NCBI RefSeq assembly: GCF_026262645.1
Contig: NZ_SHNO01000001.1
Coordinates: forward strand, 3,038,001 to 3,102,000
Source: Candidatus Marimicrobium litorale
GTDB lineage: Bacteria; Pseudomonadota; Gammaproteobacteria; Pseudomonadales; Halieaceae
Direction of reading: 5' to 3'
DNA: 64,000 bases
How positions within the stretch are numbered: the first letter of the stretch is position 1; the number at the start of each line of letters is the position of its first letter. Under the pieces are notes generated by a model. It searched no databases. It was given only the letters and a program-made list of their open reading frames with translations, and was not told the DNA's origin. Position numbers and translations under genes: made by a program. This document shows, in pieces, positions 27,886-37,000 of the stretch.

Positions 27886-28704
27886 ATGGCAGCGGCGACA
27901 CCCAAGGCAATATCCAAAACCAGAGCGAAGGCCAAAGCTAGACCCAAGCCCAAGGCCAAGGCAAAGCCCAAGGCCAAGGCAAAGCCCAAGGCCAAAGCAA
28001 AGCCCAAGGCCAAGGCAAAGCCCAAGGCCAAGGCAAAGCCCAAGGCCAAAGCAAAGCCCAAGGCCAAAGCAAAGCCCAAGGCCAAAGCAAAGCCCAAGGC
28101 CAAAGCAAAGCCCAAGGCCAAAGCAAAGCCCAAGGCCAAAGCAAAGCCCAAGGCCAAAGCAAAGCCCAAGGCCAAGTCAAAAGTAAAAACCAACATCAAA
28201 TCAGGCGCTCGGCGTCTTGATATTGGACGGTATGTCGACGATTTCAAGATTGGGGGTTACACCTGGGGAGATGTGCTGGAGAGCTCCCACAAGAACATGG
28301 AGGCGGTCGCGAACGCAAACCGGGCCGTGGTGGACGGATATGCGGATATGGCTCGGCAGCAGTACGAGATGCTTCGGGAGCTGCTGAGTGAGCTGCGCAA
28401 GATAAGAGGCGATCGTGACGAAGCGGTCAAGGAGCTCCGTAAACTGGTTGACCGGGCAAAGAAAGATCTGCAGACATTGCAACAAGACGCGAAGCGCACT
28501 CATACCAAGGCCCAGAAAATTGTAAGCAAGCGTGTTGATGCCAACAGAAAAGCATGGAAAAAATTGACGGTTGAGATTAGAAAGTCTGTGTCTGGTATGT
28601 CCGCAGCAACGGCAAAGAGCAGTGCCAGTAAAAAAGGTAAGGCACCCGTCAAAAAGGCGCCTCGGAAAAAGGCGAGCAGTGGCAGACGGACTGCCAGCAA
28701 ATAA
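27886..28704 (+). CDS. phasin-like protein with Lys/Pro/Ala-repeat arm
   Basis: 272 residues with GGAGG in front of the ATG. Residues 1-100 are a basic arm dominated by a six-residue KPKAKA repeat; 110-205 contain the phasin-like helical part (NMEAVANANRAVVDGYADMARQQYEMLRE and a long coiled-coil), with C-terminal 50 residues again basic and Ala/Lys/Ser rich. Phasins coat polyhydroxyalkanoate granules; a histone-H1-like arm such as this is known from granule proteins that also bind DNA (PhaM/PhaF-type). Inference: it links granules to nucleoid DNA. No PHA synthase gene lies in the window, so the granule role is unproved. Confidence 0.8.
   Translation: MAAATPKAISKTRAKAKARPKPKAKAKPKAKAKPKAKAKPKAKAKPKAKAKPKAKAKPKAKAKPKAKAKPKAKAKPKAKAKPKAKAKPKAKAKPKAKSKVKTNIKSGARRLDIGRYVDDFKIGGYTWGDVLESSHKNMEAVANANRAVVDGYADMARQQYEMLRELLSELRKIRGDRDEAVKELRKLVDRAKKDLQTLQQDAKRTHTKAQKIVSKRVDANRKAWKKLTVEIRKSVSGMSAATAKSSASKKGKAPVKKAPRKKASSGRRTASK
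27949..28182 (+). repeat. 18-bp tandem repeat, 13 copies, inside the phasin-like gene
   Basis: Unit CCCAAGGCCAARGCAAAG encodes Pro-Lys-Ala-Lys-Ala-Lys. The fourth codon is AAG in copies 1, 2, 4, 5 and 13 and AAA in copies 3 and 6-12. Copies 6-12 are identical, which points to recent duplication by slippage or unequal crossing-over. Copy number is likely to vary between strains without breaking the frame. Confidence 0.95.
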
Positions 28705-29134
28705 CTGGCTTTTGAGTCTCGAAAAGCGTTTATGGCGGACCTGGCATTTCGCGCATATTTTGTCGGGTCAGCTTACTTTTTTGGATCGTGCTCTGTTGTG
28801 ACGTCGGCCGCCACCGTGTGGGTGCCGACGTCACCCAGTCGGCCTCGCATTCTATCTGAACTGCGGTAAGCTTTCGTGGTGGCGTCTCGGCTCAGTAGGT
28901 GGCCCTTACCGTTTATTGGTAGAGGGGTCATGTTGGTGCGGCGCATGCGCTAGCAGTAAATCTACTATTCGCTGCGCTGCAGGGCTTTTTATTCTTGGGG
29001 CAGAGACCCCTGCTCGCAAATTTTTGTGTCGAGTCGGCTCGCTGGCTGCTGCGTTGAGCGCGAGCAAACAGAGTGCTCTTCTGCTAGAGTAATGCAAAAA
29101 CCATAAAAACTACGTGGGCAAGGAGAAAATAGAG
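28705..29134. other. intergenic region
   Basis: About 430 bases between the phasin-like gene and the response regulator. Apart from the hairpin at 28798-28834, I see no gene. The 40 bases before the response regulator are A-rich and may hold its promoter. Confidence 0.5.
28798..28834. other. perfect 11-bp inverted repeat, 15-base loop
   Basis: GTGACGTCGGC (28798-28808) pairs with GCCGACGTCAC (28824-28834); the loop has a further CCAC/GTGG pairing. No T run follows in either direction, so it is not an ordinary intrinsic terminator. It lies 94 bases after the phasin-like gene and about 300 before the response regulator; could be a protein-binding site or an mRNA 3'-end structure. Confidence 0.75.
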
Positions 29135-29788
29135 ATGGCTAAACGAGCCCTCATTGTCGACGACCACCCGATCGTGCGCAACGCGCTGGTCACTTCGTTG
29201 GTTTCGCTCAGCATTTTTGACGAATTGAATACGGCGGGAAGTTTCCAGGAATTATTGGACGTCCTCGAAGAAGATACCGATTATCAATTGCTCATTCTGG
29301 ACCTCAGCCTGACCGATGTATCGGGTGCAGACGGCATGGTCTATATTCGCGAGAACTATGCAGATATCCCGATCGTAGTTTTCTCAGGCCAATATTCGCC
29401 CGACATCATTGCAGAGTGCTTTGAAAAGGGAGTTCAGGGCTTCGTATCCAAGAATTCCTCTATGCAGGTATTCATTAACGCTATTCGGATTGTGCTGGCG
29501 GGTAGTACCTACATCCCTCCGGATGCAGCGAGTCTTATGGGCCTTGAGCCCGCAGAGATTAATAACCCGGATATGTCGGCGCCAGAGGAAAGCGTGCAGT
29601 TTTCGCCCAAGCAAAGAAAAGTTTTCGATCAGTTAATAATGGGTGTTCCAAACAAGGTGATTGCCAGGCGCCTGAATATGGCGGAGGGGACGGTAAAAGC
29701 GCACTTGCATAGCATCTATCAGGTTTTGCGCGTTACCAATCGCGCTCAGGCGATTCTGCGCTCCCGTGAGCTGCAATTGACGGATTAG
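29135..29788 (+). CDS. response regulator, REC + LuxR-type helix-turn-helix
   Basis: 217 residues from MAKRALIVDDHP (GGAG site). Receiver domain 1-125: acidic pocket DDH, phosphoacceptor Asp in LILDLSLTD near residue 55, Ser in VVFSGQ near 83, Lys in FVSKNSS near 105. LuxR/NarL helix-turn-helix in the C-terminus: SPKQRKVFDQL, NKVIARRLNMAEGTVKAHL near 165-192. A cytoplasmic transcription factor of the NarL class. No sensor kinase is encoded nearby, so its partner and signal are unknown. Confidence 0.92.
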   Translation: MAKRALIVDDHPIVRNALVTSLVSLSIFDELNTAGSFQELLDVLEEDTDYQLLILDLSLTDVSGADGMVYIRENYADIPIVVFSGQYSPDIIAECFEKGVQGFVSKNSSMQVFINAIRIVLAGSTYIPPDAASLMGLEPAEINNPDMSAPEESVQFSPKQRKVFDQLIMGVPNKVIARRLNMAEGTVKAHLHSIYQVLRVTNRAQAILRSRELQLTD

Positions 29789-29821
29789 CCTCAAAAATGC
29801 ACGAGTTGGTCGCACGAAAGC

Positions 29822-30097
29822 CTATAGATAAAAAAGTGTGAGCCCCAGTGCAACAAGCAGGGCGCCAGACAGCAACACTTGCATACGCATTCTGATTTCG
29901 TTCCAGTAATAATTGGCGCGTGCAATATCCTGAAAGGCAATAGCTCTTCTGTGAATCATAATTACATCCTGACGGTTTGGAAAAGCGACTGATGCCAACG
30001 CAATAATGTTAATTATTGCCCGTGCACTAAGAGACACGTTAAGCCGCTGTTCCAGCGGCTTCAATGGTGCTTTCGGCCTAAACGGAAGCTTAGCCAT
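29822..30097 (-). CDS. small membrane-anchored protein of unknown function
   Basis: 91 residues; a basic N-terminus (MAKLPFRPKAPLKPLEQRL), two moderately hydrophobic stretches (about 25-40 and 73-90), with the last 18 residues a clear membrane helix ending FYL. Ribosome site weak. Converges on the response-regulator gene. No family recognised. Confidence 0.55.
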   Translation of the reverse strand: MAKLPFRPKAPLKPLEQRLNVSLSARAIINIIALASVAFPNRQDVIMIHRRAIAFQDIARANYYWNEIRMRMQVLLSGALLVALGLTLFYL

Positions 30098-30237
30098 TTT
30101 TTACTGCCCATCTCTTGTGGTCTGGTCATAGCGCAGCCCGTCAGTGCGGTCGTGAAATACCAAACCATGTTTCTCGTAAAAACGTGGCAATATGCGTACA
30201 GTATCAGCGGTAGCGCGAATCAGAGGTACCGTTTCAA

Positions 30238-31041
30238 GTGGCAAAATATGTCAAGTTAATAGGGTGCTTGGCGCTGGGTCTGCATTGCAGCGTGGCAATG
30301 ACCCAGCTCTCCGGAGAGGAATACGAGCCAACCCCGGAACACATCGATGCGACGTTTGGAGAAGAAGACGCCGCACGGCTTGCTGCGGGGTTTTCTGACA
30401 GGATGGTTGCCGGGAGTGGCACGAGTAGTTTGGCGGGCATGACAGACGCTGCAGACCTTGTAGTGCGAGGCTTGGTTCTCGCTCAGGAATATCGCTACGA
30501 TGTTCATGGTGTTCCATCCACGCACACGACTTTTCTTGTGGCTGAAGCACTCAAGGGCGATCACCTCAACACCGAGGTTACACTGGTGCAGCCGGGTGGT
30601 CCTGCTCAGAATAACGCCGATAAAATTATGATGTCCTCCCACGCACACTACTTCAACGTCGGCGAAGAGGACGTGCTGTTTCTGGAGACGGACCCGGAAA
30701 ATACGTCGCCGTTTCGGCGCCTATCGGTGATGTCACGCTACCGTATTCTCGAGGAAAAGCTTTACAGCGACGATGGCCGCGGTGTGATTTTGGTGCCATT
30801 GCAAAGCGGTGATGATTATCGCATAGGGCATGGTAGGAGCCGTAACCCCGATTCGCGTTTCAACACTATCGAAATAGGCACGCGGCGATTCAATAAAGCG
30901 TCTGGCCAGATTCGCCTGAGAGACCCGCAACTGCGCAGAGCCGGCGTCGGTAAAACAAGCGTTGATGATGCGGCTCAAGAGGCGGTGCAAGTAGACGTGT
31001 TCGTTGATCGTGTTAAAAACCCGGGGAGTCGCAGACAGTGA
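30238..31041 (+). CDS. secreted protein of unknown function, partner of the downstream protease
   Basis: 267 residues, GTG start with GAGG 12 bases upstream. Signal peptide in residues 1-21 (GLHCSVAM). The mature part has a conserved-looking beta-rich middle: LVVRGLVLAQEYRY, HTTFLVAEALKGD, EVTLVQPGG and EEDVLFLETDP, a pattern seen in secreted proteins that measure 'protein of matrix' function unclear to me. I assign none. Its stop overlaps the GTG start of the zinc protease gene in GTGA, so the two are coupled. It may act as chaperone, inhibitor or substrate. Confidence 0.8.
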   Translation: MAKYVKLIGCLALGLHCSVAMTQLSGEEYEPTPEHIDATFGEEDAARLAAGFSDRMVAGSGTSSLAGMTDAADLVVRGLVLAQEYRYDVHGVPSTHTTFLVAEALKGDHLNTEVTLVQPGGPAQNNADKIMMSSHAHYFNVGEEDVLFLETDPENTSPFRRLSVMSRYRILEEKLYSDDGRGVILVPLQSGDDYRIGHGRSRNPDSRFNTIEIGTRRFNKASGQIRLRDPQLRRAGVGKTSVDDAAQEAVQVDVFVDRVKNPGSRRQ

Positions 31042-32417
31042 ATACGCGATTGAAAGTACCCCTGCTCCTGATATCGCTGTTTGCGCTGGATGCTCAGGCC
31101 TATAACTATATTACCTGTCAGAATGGCTTGACCCTGGATTTTAATGGCGGTGATATGACGTTTAATTACGGTGATAATCTCTCCGCTGATGAAAAAGTGG
31201 CTCTTTCGCTCGCATTCCAGCGCCTCACAGATTTTTCAGACGCTACGATTACCACTGTGGACAATGGCGATGATAGCTATTTCTCCGGTAATGACGAAAA
31301 CGAAATTTATCTCGACAGTGCCGTATCCACGGCGACATGCACCTACTGGTTTTTCTCCAGTACCTGCGAGGTTGCTGAGGCGGATATGCAGTTTGGGAAT
31401 CAGCCCTGGACGACCAGTGACGATTCCGGCCATTACCCCTTTAGTGGAGGGTCGCGCTCCTTGACCGGCACCGCGGTACATGAGGGAGGGCACTGTGTCG
31501 GAATGGCGCACAGCAGCGACAGTTACAATATGATGGGCGCTGATTTCAGCCACGTCACGCGCAATGGCACCGCCGCCTATTATGGCCCGGGGGAGGATTT
31601 GTCTGATGGATTGATTGACCTGCATGGCAAGCGTTCCGGCGGCCTCGATTCCTTCCGTGACGTGGGCATTACTGTGATGCGCTATACGGGTGCCAGTGGG
31701 GAATACAGCGTGCATGGCTTTGGTGCAGTACGTGGTTTCTATGGCGCTGCAAGGCCGGTGGTCGGATCGTATGTCGGGCAACCGATGTACCGCGTCGGTG
31801 CCGGCGCCTCGGTCCAGATAGAGATTACTCTGGAAAATAATGGCGAGGCGGACACGGAAACGCCTAACATCGGCCTCTACCTTTCAGACAACGATATCAT
31901 CAGCAGCAGTGACGAGTTTCTGGGGCAAGTACCGTCCAGCCTGGGTCGCGACAACGCGCTGGAAATAACACTTGGGGCAATTATTCCCGCCAGTACCGCA
32001 CCGGGAAACTATTTCCTTGGAGCCTATATTGACCATGACAATCTTATTTCGGAGACCACAGTCGCCAATAATGTGGCTTACTATCCAGTGTCCATCGTGT
32101 CGGCCGCACCCACGCTGATCACGGAAGTGGCGTCCGGGATTACAGCGACGGGCGCAACACTGAACGCGACGATTAATCCTAACGGGGAGCTATCGGACCT
32201 TGTGTTTGACTACGGCGTGACGGTGGACTATGGCAGCAGCGCTGCCTTTGGAACCGTGGGTAGCGGCTCTACGGCGGTGGTCGCGGGAGAACCAGTGACC
32301 GGACTGACCTGTGAAACCACCTATTACTTTCGGCCCCGGGGCGACAGTGTCGCGGGAACAGTTCTCGGGCTTGAAGGGTCCTTTGTGACCGCGGTCTGCC
32401 CTCCCGGCTGTGACTGA
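31038..32417 (+). CDS. secreted matrixin-like zinc metalloprotease
   Basis: 459 residues, GTG start overlapping the upstream stop. Signal peptide ends at DAQA near 20. The zinc motif VHEGGHCVGMAH near 147-158 (HExxHxxGxxH) followed by the Met-turn region NMMG near 164 is that of metzincins of the matrixin type. The catalytic Glu is present. A CARDB-like domain (ASVQIEITLENNGEADTETP, PGNYFLGAYID) fills 255-355 and a fibronectin-type-III-like domain 365-450. The C-terminus is Cys-containing. Expected to be secreted, cleaving proteins or peptides outside the cell. Partner gene upstream. Confidence 0.87.
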   Translation: MNTRLKVPLLLISLFALDAQAYNYITCQNGLTLDFNGGDMTFNYGDNLSADEKVALSLAFQRLTDFSDATITTVDNGDDSYFSGNDENEIYLDSAVSTATCTYWFFSSTCEVAEADMQFGNQPWTTSDDSGHYPFSGGSRSLTGTAVHEGGHCVGMAHSSDSYNMMGADFSHVTRNGTAAYYGPGEDLSDGLIDLHGKRSGGLDSFRDVGITVMRYTGASGEYSVHGFGAVRGFYGAARPVVGSYVGQPMYRVGAGASVQIEITLENNGEADTETPNIGLYLSDNDIISSSDEFLGQVPSSLGRDNALEITLGAIIPASTAPGNYFLGAYIDHDNLISETTVANNVAYYPVSIVSAAPTLITEVASGITATGATLNATINPNGELSDLVFDYGVTVDYGSSAAFGTVGSGSTAVVAGEPVTGLTCETTYYFRPRGDSVAGTVLGLEGSFVTAVCPPGCD

Positions 32418-32579
32418 TCGATAGCTTCCCCCCCCGCGCTCCCACCACTGCAAACCCCTGCAGTGTTGCAGGGCATAGTCAGCCATTCAGAATGTACCGA
32501 CAGACTCGTCCGGGAATGGCAAGGCTGTGCTATCGGCCTGGGTTCATGGTGAATATCCAACGTTCAGGCAAACTGTAAA

Positions 32580-32925
32580 ATGACTCTATTCGCTCGCATT
32601 CGCGCTTTTCTGGACAGGCATATCGATTACCCTGCAGCGCTGGCGGGTGCTGTGGTGCTTGGTAGCCTCGTCTTTGTTATTAACTACGGTCATGGCTGGA
32701 ACCAGGCTTTGGTCGCAGCGGCGAAGCAGACAACCTATACATTTTTCGCGGGGGGCGCTTTGGTGAGGCTCAACGAGCGTCTCGCCCTATCGATAAACCC
32801 CGCCGCTGCGGGAGTCATTATGGGAGCCGCTGTATTCCACACTGCCGACATTAACCCCGGTGGTGCCTGGGTTTGTTTTTCTTGGCGTGCGCGCCCGCTA
32901 CAAGGCCGGGTCGGTGGGGGATTAA
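32580..32925 (+). pseudogene. small integral membrane protein, broken by an internal deletion/frameshift
   Basis: The first 82 codons from ATG 32580 give two membrane segments (AALAGAVVLGSLVFVI and TTYTFFAGGALV) and the motif KQTTYTFFAGGALVRLNER. After INPAAAGVIMG the frame changes: reading bases 32824-32925 in the +1 frame gives EPLYSTLPTLTPVVPGFVFL ending in a basic tail KAGSVGD and TAA, the C-terminus expected for this kind of protein. The few dozen residues that should link the two (a further helix and a loop before EPL) are missing. Thus a deletion not divisible by three. Read through in the first frame the ORF runs on to 33023 with no membrane segment, an artefact. Confidence 0.72.
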
Positions 32926-32969
32926 AGAGGCGCTTGATGGTCGTGATAATTGTGGCGCGAGAGGCGTTG

Positions 32970-33758
32970 TCATGGTCCGCCCGCTCCTTTGTCTTTCCTT
33001 CTCCGGCGGATGAACGCGATTAGCAGCAGTCCTGCCAGCCCTGCCGCGCTGATAGACAGCGAGGTAATCTGCAGCTCAGCCACGTAAGGCTCGCGCAGTG
33101 CTTCAAGCAGACCCTTAATACCGTCATGCAGAAACAGGTAAAGCAATGCGAGCTGACCGTTGTAGCTGCGTTTTGCATCAAACCACATCAGAAACAGGCC
33201 CACTGCAAACGAGCCCACCATAAATAACAGATTGAGTGGCAGCACCGGGTGGCTGTCATGGCTTGGGTCAGCTAGCGCACCGGCCTGGTATTGCACGTAC
33301 CACGCCATGCTCCCTTTGGGGAAGCTGATACAGTAGCCCGCGTCACACTGGATTCCAGTGCAGCAGCCGTTCAGGAAACAGCTGATACGCACCAGCGCAA
33401 ACGAGAAACACACCGTGATGGCCAGCACATCCAGGAAGCGTGTCATGGGCAGCTTCGGCAGGATAAGCCGTTTCAGGAATGGGCCCAGCAAAACAATGGC
33501 TAGAGCTGCGCCCGGATAGCGCAAGCCGCCTCTGAGTTCCTGGGACAGTGGACGTACATCCCAGCCTCGGGTGTACAGCGAAAACAGTTTTGCTCCCAGA
33601 AGCGCGATTATCGCGATCGCTACCATCAGCACGATAGCTCGCCATACGCGCACGCCATCCAGACGAAGATACAAAGTGAAAAAAGCGATACCAAACAGCG
33701 CCACGGGTAGGATGGTCGCTCTCAGCCAGTCCAGTCCGAATAGGCCCTCGGGGTACAT
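32970..33758 (-). CDS. prolipoprotein diacylglyceryl transferase (Lgt)-like membrane protein
   Basis: 262 residues from MYPEGLFGLDW, chosen for GAGGG eight bases upstream. Seven or so membrane segments. GGLRYPGAALA and RISCFLNGCCTG correspond to the two signature loops of the Lgt family, but the essential His of the HGGL motif in true Lgt is Arg here (RGGLRYPG), and the second loop has paired Cys. It is therefore an Lgt paralogue whose donor or acceptor could differ. Located beside a broken small membrane protein gene, on the opposite strand. Confidence 0.78.
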   Translation of the reverse strand: MYPEGLFGLDWLRATILPVALFGIAFFTLYLRLDGVRVWRAIVLMVAIAIIALLGAKLFSLYTRGWDVRPLSQELRGGLRYPGAALAIVLLGPFLKRLILPKLPMTRFLDVLAITVCFSFALVRISCFLNGCCTGIQCDAGYCISFPKGSMAWYVQYQAGALADPSHDSHPVLPLNLLFMVGSFAVGLFLMWFDAKRSYNGQLALLYLFLHDGIKGLLEALREPYVAELQITSLSISAAGLAGLLLIAFIRRRRKDKGAGGP

Positions 33759-33936
33759 AGGTTTGCCCTCTAGTTTCGCTTTTTCGGTGTCTGCCCGTTG
33801 TGCTGGTGCGAGATTGGGCAATTAACCACGCAAGTATGACATTGTGGAAGAGCGCTGTCGGTGAGGGAAGGTTTTTTTACAACTTTGTGGCGTTCATGCA
33901 TGAGCCACGATAACTGCGACTGCAAGTGATATTCCT

Positions 33937-33969
33937 GAAAAACAAAAGCCCCGCCTGAAACAGGCGGGG
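33937..33969 (-). terminator. rho-independent terminator of the 1003-residue cytochrome gene
   Basis: Stem CCCCGCCTG / CAGGCGGGG with AAA loop at 33949-33969, and on the minus strand the stem is followed by CTTTTGTTTTT (33938-33948 on plus). It is 45 bases after the stop of the minus-strand cytochrome/propeller gene. Confidence 0.92.
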
Positions 33970-34013
33970 TTGGAAGGTAGACCAATGCTGAGGCCGAAGT
34001 CTGCTGTCCGGGT

Positions 34014-37000
34014 CTAGGGGCCGGGGTTAGAGCAAAATTGACCGCCACAAGCAATGGTGACGCAAGCGGCGCCACACGTTGGATTATTATTCGAGGGCGT
34101 CTGATCCGGATTAGCGATGAGGATACAGTTGTCGGTGGCATCGGGGATACCGTCACCATCGGTATCGGTGAGGTCCGCTGCTTCACACGCATCACCAACA
34201 CCGTTGTCGTCGGTATCGGTCTGGTCGCTGTTCGACACGGATGGACAGTTATCCAACGCGTTGAGCTCGCCATCTTCATCCCGGTCGATACCCAGCCGTG
34301 TGCCAGAACCCGGTGGTACACAGGTATAGGTCAGCGGGCCCTCTGAGTTTGCCAGGGTGCGTATTTGCGCATCAGAGAAAAATTCATCAGTATCGGTACG
34401 GAATTGCCCGTTGGCGAGTCTCACGGCGCCGCGTTCCTCCCCACCTACGCTACCCTTAACGATCAGGTCACATTCGGGCACGTTGCCGCCGAGCATCAGC
34501 GAGTTGTAGTCCGTGTCTGCTCGCTGAATCATCAGGTCGACGCGCGGTCCTGCCACGGCAGCATTGGTGGAGGTCAGCGTGATCTGCTGGCCTACGATAG
34601 GTGCCAGATCGGTGGGGAACTCCATGGAGTACTGTTCGAGCTGGTTTTCCGCGGAGTTACTGGTAGAGAAAGGTCCGTTCTTGAGAAAGTTTTTAACGGT
34701 ATCGATTGAGCCATCGTGCAGATAACCATAACCGCGGATCTGGTCGCCTGGCTCTCGGAACATGCCCACCTTCGTATAGACGTTGCGCATGTGGGCAACC
34801 TTCATTTGCTGCGGAGTGCCTTCGAAGGTCTTGCCGCCGCCGGTGCCGAAGAAACCGTCGCTGGCGTCCAGTCTGTGACAGCCCTCACAAGTGGCCACTG
34901 TGTCTGTGATGCCGTTGAAGAACAGGTTGGGCCCGCTGGCGGCGCCGGCTGAAAATGAGTGGTCTAAGGGGCGGTGCGGATTAGGGGGTAAAAGGATGTC
35001 CAGCGCGAAATCCCGGAAAGCCTCCATCTGCATCACGGAGATGGTGCCCTCCTTGCCCACCAGGCCTTCAAACGCCTCGATGAAATTGAGGAATCCGAAC
35101 TCTTCCGAACAAGCGGCTGGGTTCGTGTTAACGGGTGCATCGCCACCCGGACAATCGTCCAGCCCAAAGACGCCATCAACCTTGTCACCGCGCCAGTGCA
35201 GCGATCCATGGGTGGCCATTCCGCGAAGGGTCTGAGTGGTCATGGGGCCTTTCTGGGGGTGGAAGGTGTTTTGGTTGCCCGTAGGAATAAAGACCTGTTG
35301 TGGCTGGGTGTTGGTCGTCACACTCCCGTCTGGGTTCCCCAGGTTCCATGCCAGATTATCGTTGTCGCCGAAGATATGGCAGCTGGCACAAGAAGCCTCC
35401 CCGTTGCCCGAGGTGAGTTGTGCGTCGTAAAGGATCGGACGCCCGTCTATGACGTGCTGGGGCTCCGGGTTGTGCAGCGGGTGCACCTCGGTAGTGGCAT
35501 TGCTGGTCAGGTCGATAACTTCCACCTGGTTGTCGAAGCGAGTGAGCACGTAGAGACGGTTATGGTTTTCGTCCAGAGCGAGGCCGCCCGGTCCACCGCC
35601 GGTATCAATATAGTTGGCACTCTCGGCCATTGGGTCGAAATTGCTCTCGAAGTTCGGGTCTTCGATATCGCTGGCATTGAACACGCCAATCTTGCCTGAA
35701 CCGTAAGCCGCCATGTACACCTTATCGCCAGCGGCGTTGACCACGACCTGCAAGGGCGTGGCAAGCGAATGCGGCTTATAGCTGTCAATCGTTGCACTGG
35801 TCGTAGCATTGTGGTCAGTGTGCAGCAAGCCGTAGTCGATATGTTGGTTGAGGTGTTGCGGATCGACGCCTGCGCCGCTCAATACAGTGATGCGGGTTTC
35901 GGAGAGGTGACCCTGTACCGTTGATCCTCCATGGTCGCCCGGGCCCTCAAAACGAATATGGTTGGGTGATTCCGTGTTGGTGACATAGACGGCGCCGGTG
36001 GCCGGGTTCACGACCATGTTGAAGTTGATCGTTCCTACATGATCGAATGTGTCAACGGGTGCCAGTGTATTGGCATCGAAGGAAAAGACATCGTGGTCAG
36101 GCAGATCGAAAGGAACCAAGGCGCTCCAGTCTTTGGGGTTAGCGTTTCCGTTCGTGGCCGCTGCGTTGCCCGCGTCCAGCCACTGGCCGCCATTCGCGTC
36201 GGTGAATTTGACGATAACGCCAGTTTCAGGCGCATTGACGCCGTCGGCATTTTGTCGGGGGCCGGGCACGCCGCCGCCTGAACAGCCACTGGCGTTGTCG
36301 AACCCATTACAAACGAGGGTCTCGGGAATGGTAGTCGTCTGGTTGCCAGAGTGAAACGAGGCTACGTATACGGTGGTGCGATCCAGCGTCACCGCGAGCG
36401 CGCGCGGAGTATCCGCAAAAAATGTCTTGATGTCTATTGGGGTGCCGCCCAACCCCGCGCCTGTGTCGAACGCATTGAATACCCAGACATCAGCTCTTCC
36501 GACGCCAGCGGTGGCAATTTGCGGATCAAATCCCTCGGCAATCATCTCCTGGCCTCGATGGGCAGTGGTGATAAAGGCACGATCTATGTCGCCGTAGCCA
36601 GCGAACACAATATCGCGAGGCTCGTCGCCTACGAGCAGCGTGCGCACAACCTTGGCAGGGCTCGCCGATAAATCAACAATGCTGACACTGTCAGAAAGAT
36701 GGTTGACGACCCACACCTCATTGTTATTGCGCGCGGCCACGGATACCGGCTCCATGCCCACGGGGATGGAATCCACATGAGTAAGGCCCGCGGCAGTGAC
36801 GCTAAAAACTTCTAATTGGTTATCTGGTGTGTTGACGGCAAGCAAAGTGGAGCCGTCCGGCGTCAGTGCCATGGGTCGAACATAACCGCTCTCGAAGGCG
36901 ATAAAAGAAGGTGATTGCGCCTGAGTTGCGATCGCTGCAGTGAGCAGGGACAGCAGACCGAAAAAGGTGAGAGTACGAGTAGCGATGCGGGCCCATGCGC

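Noticed and set aside
27949-28182. CRISPR-like regular array
   Set aside because: The unit is 18 bp with no unique spacers and it codes an amino-acid repeat; not a CRISPR.
27816-28247. Long antisense ORF over the phasin repeat, repeating ALGFAL
   Set aside because: It is the mirror of the 18-bp array: a low-complexity repeat without a ribosome site; the sense frame has a phasin part and GGAGG.
32580-33023. 147-codon ORF as a full gene
   Set aside because: Beyond 32824 the reading loses membrane character; the true tail is in the +1 frame and ends at 32925.
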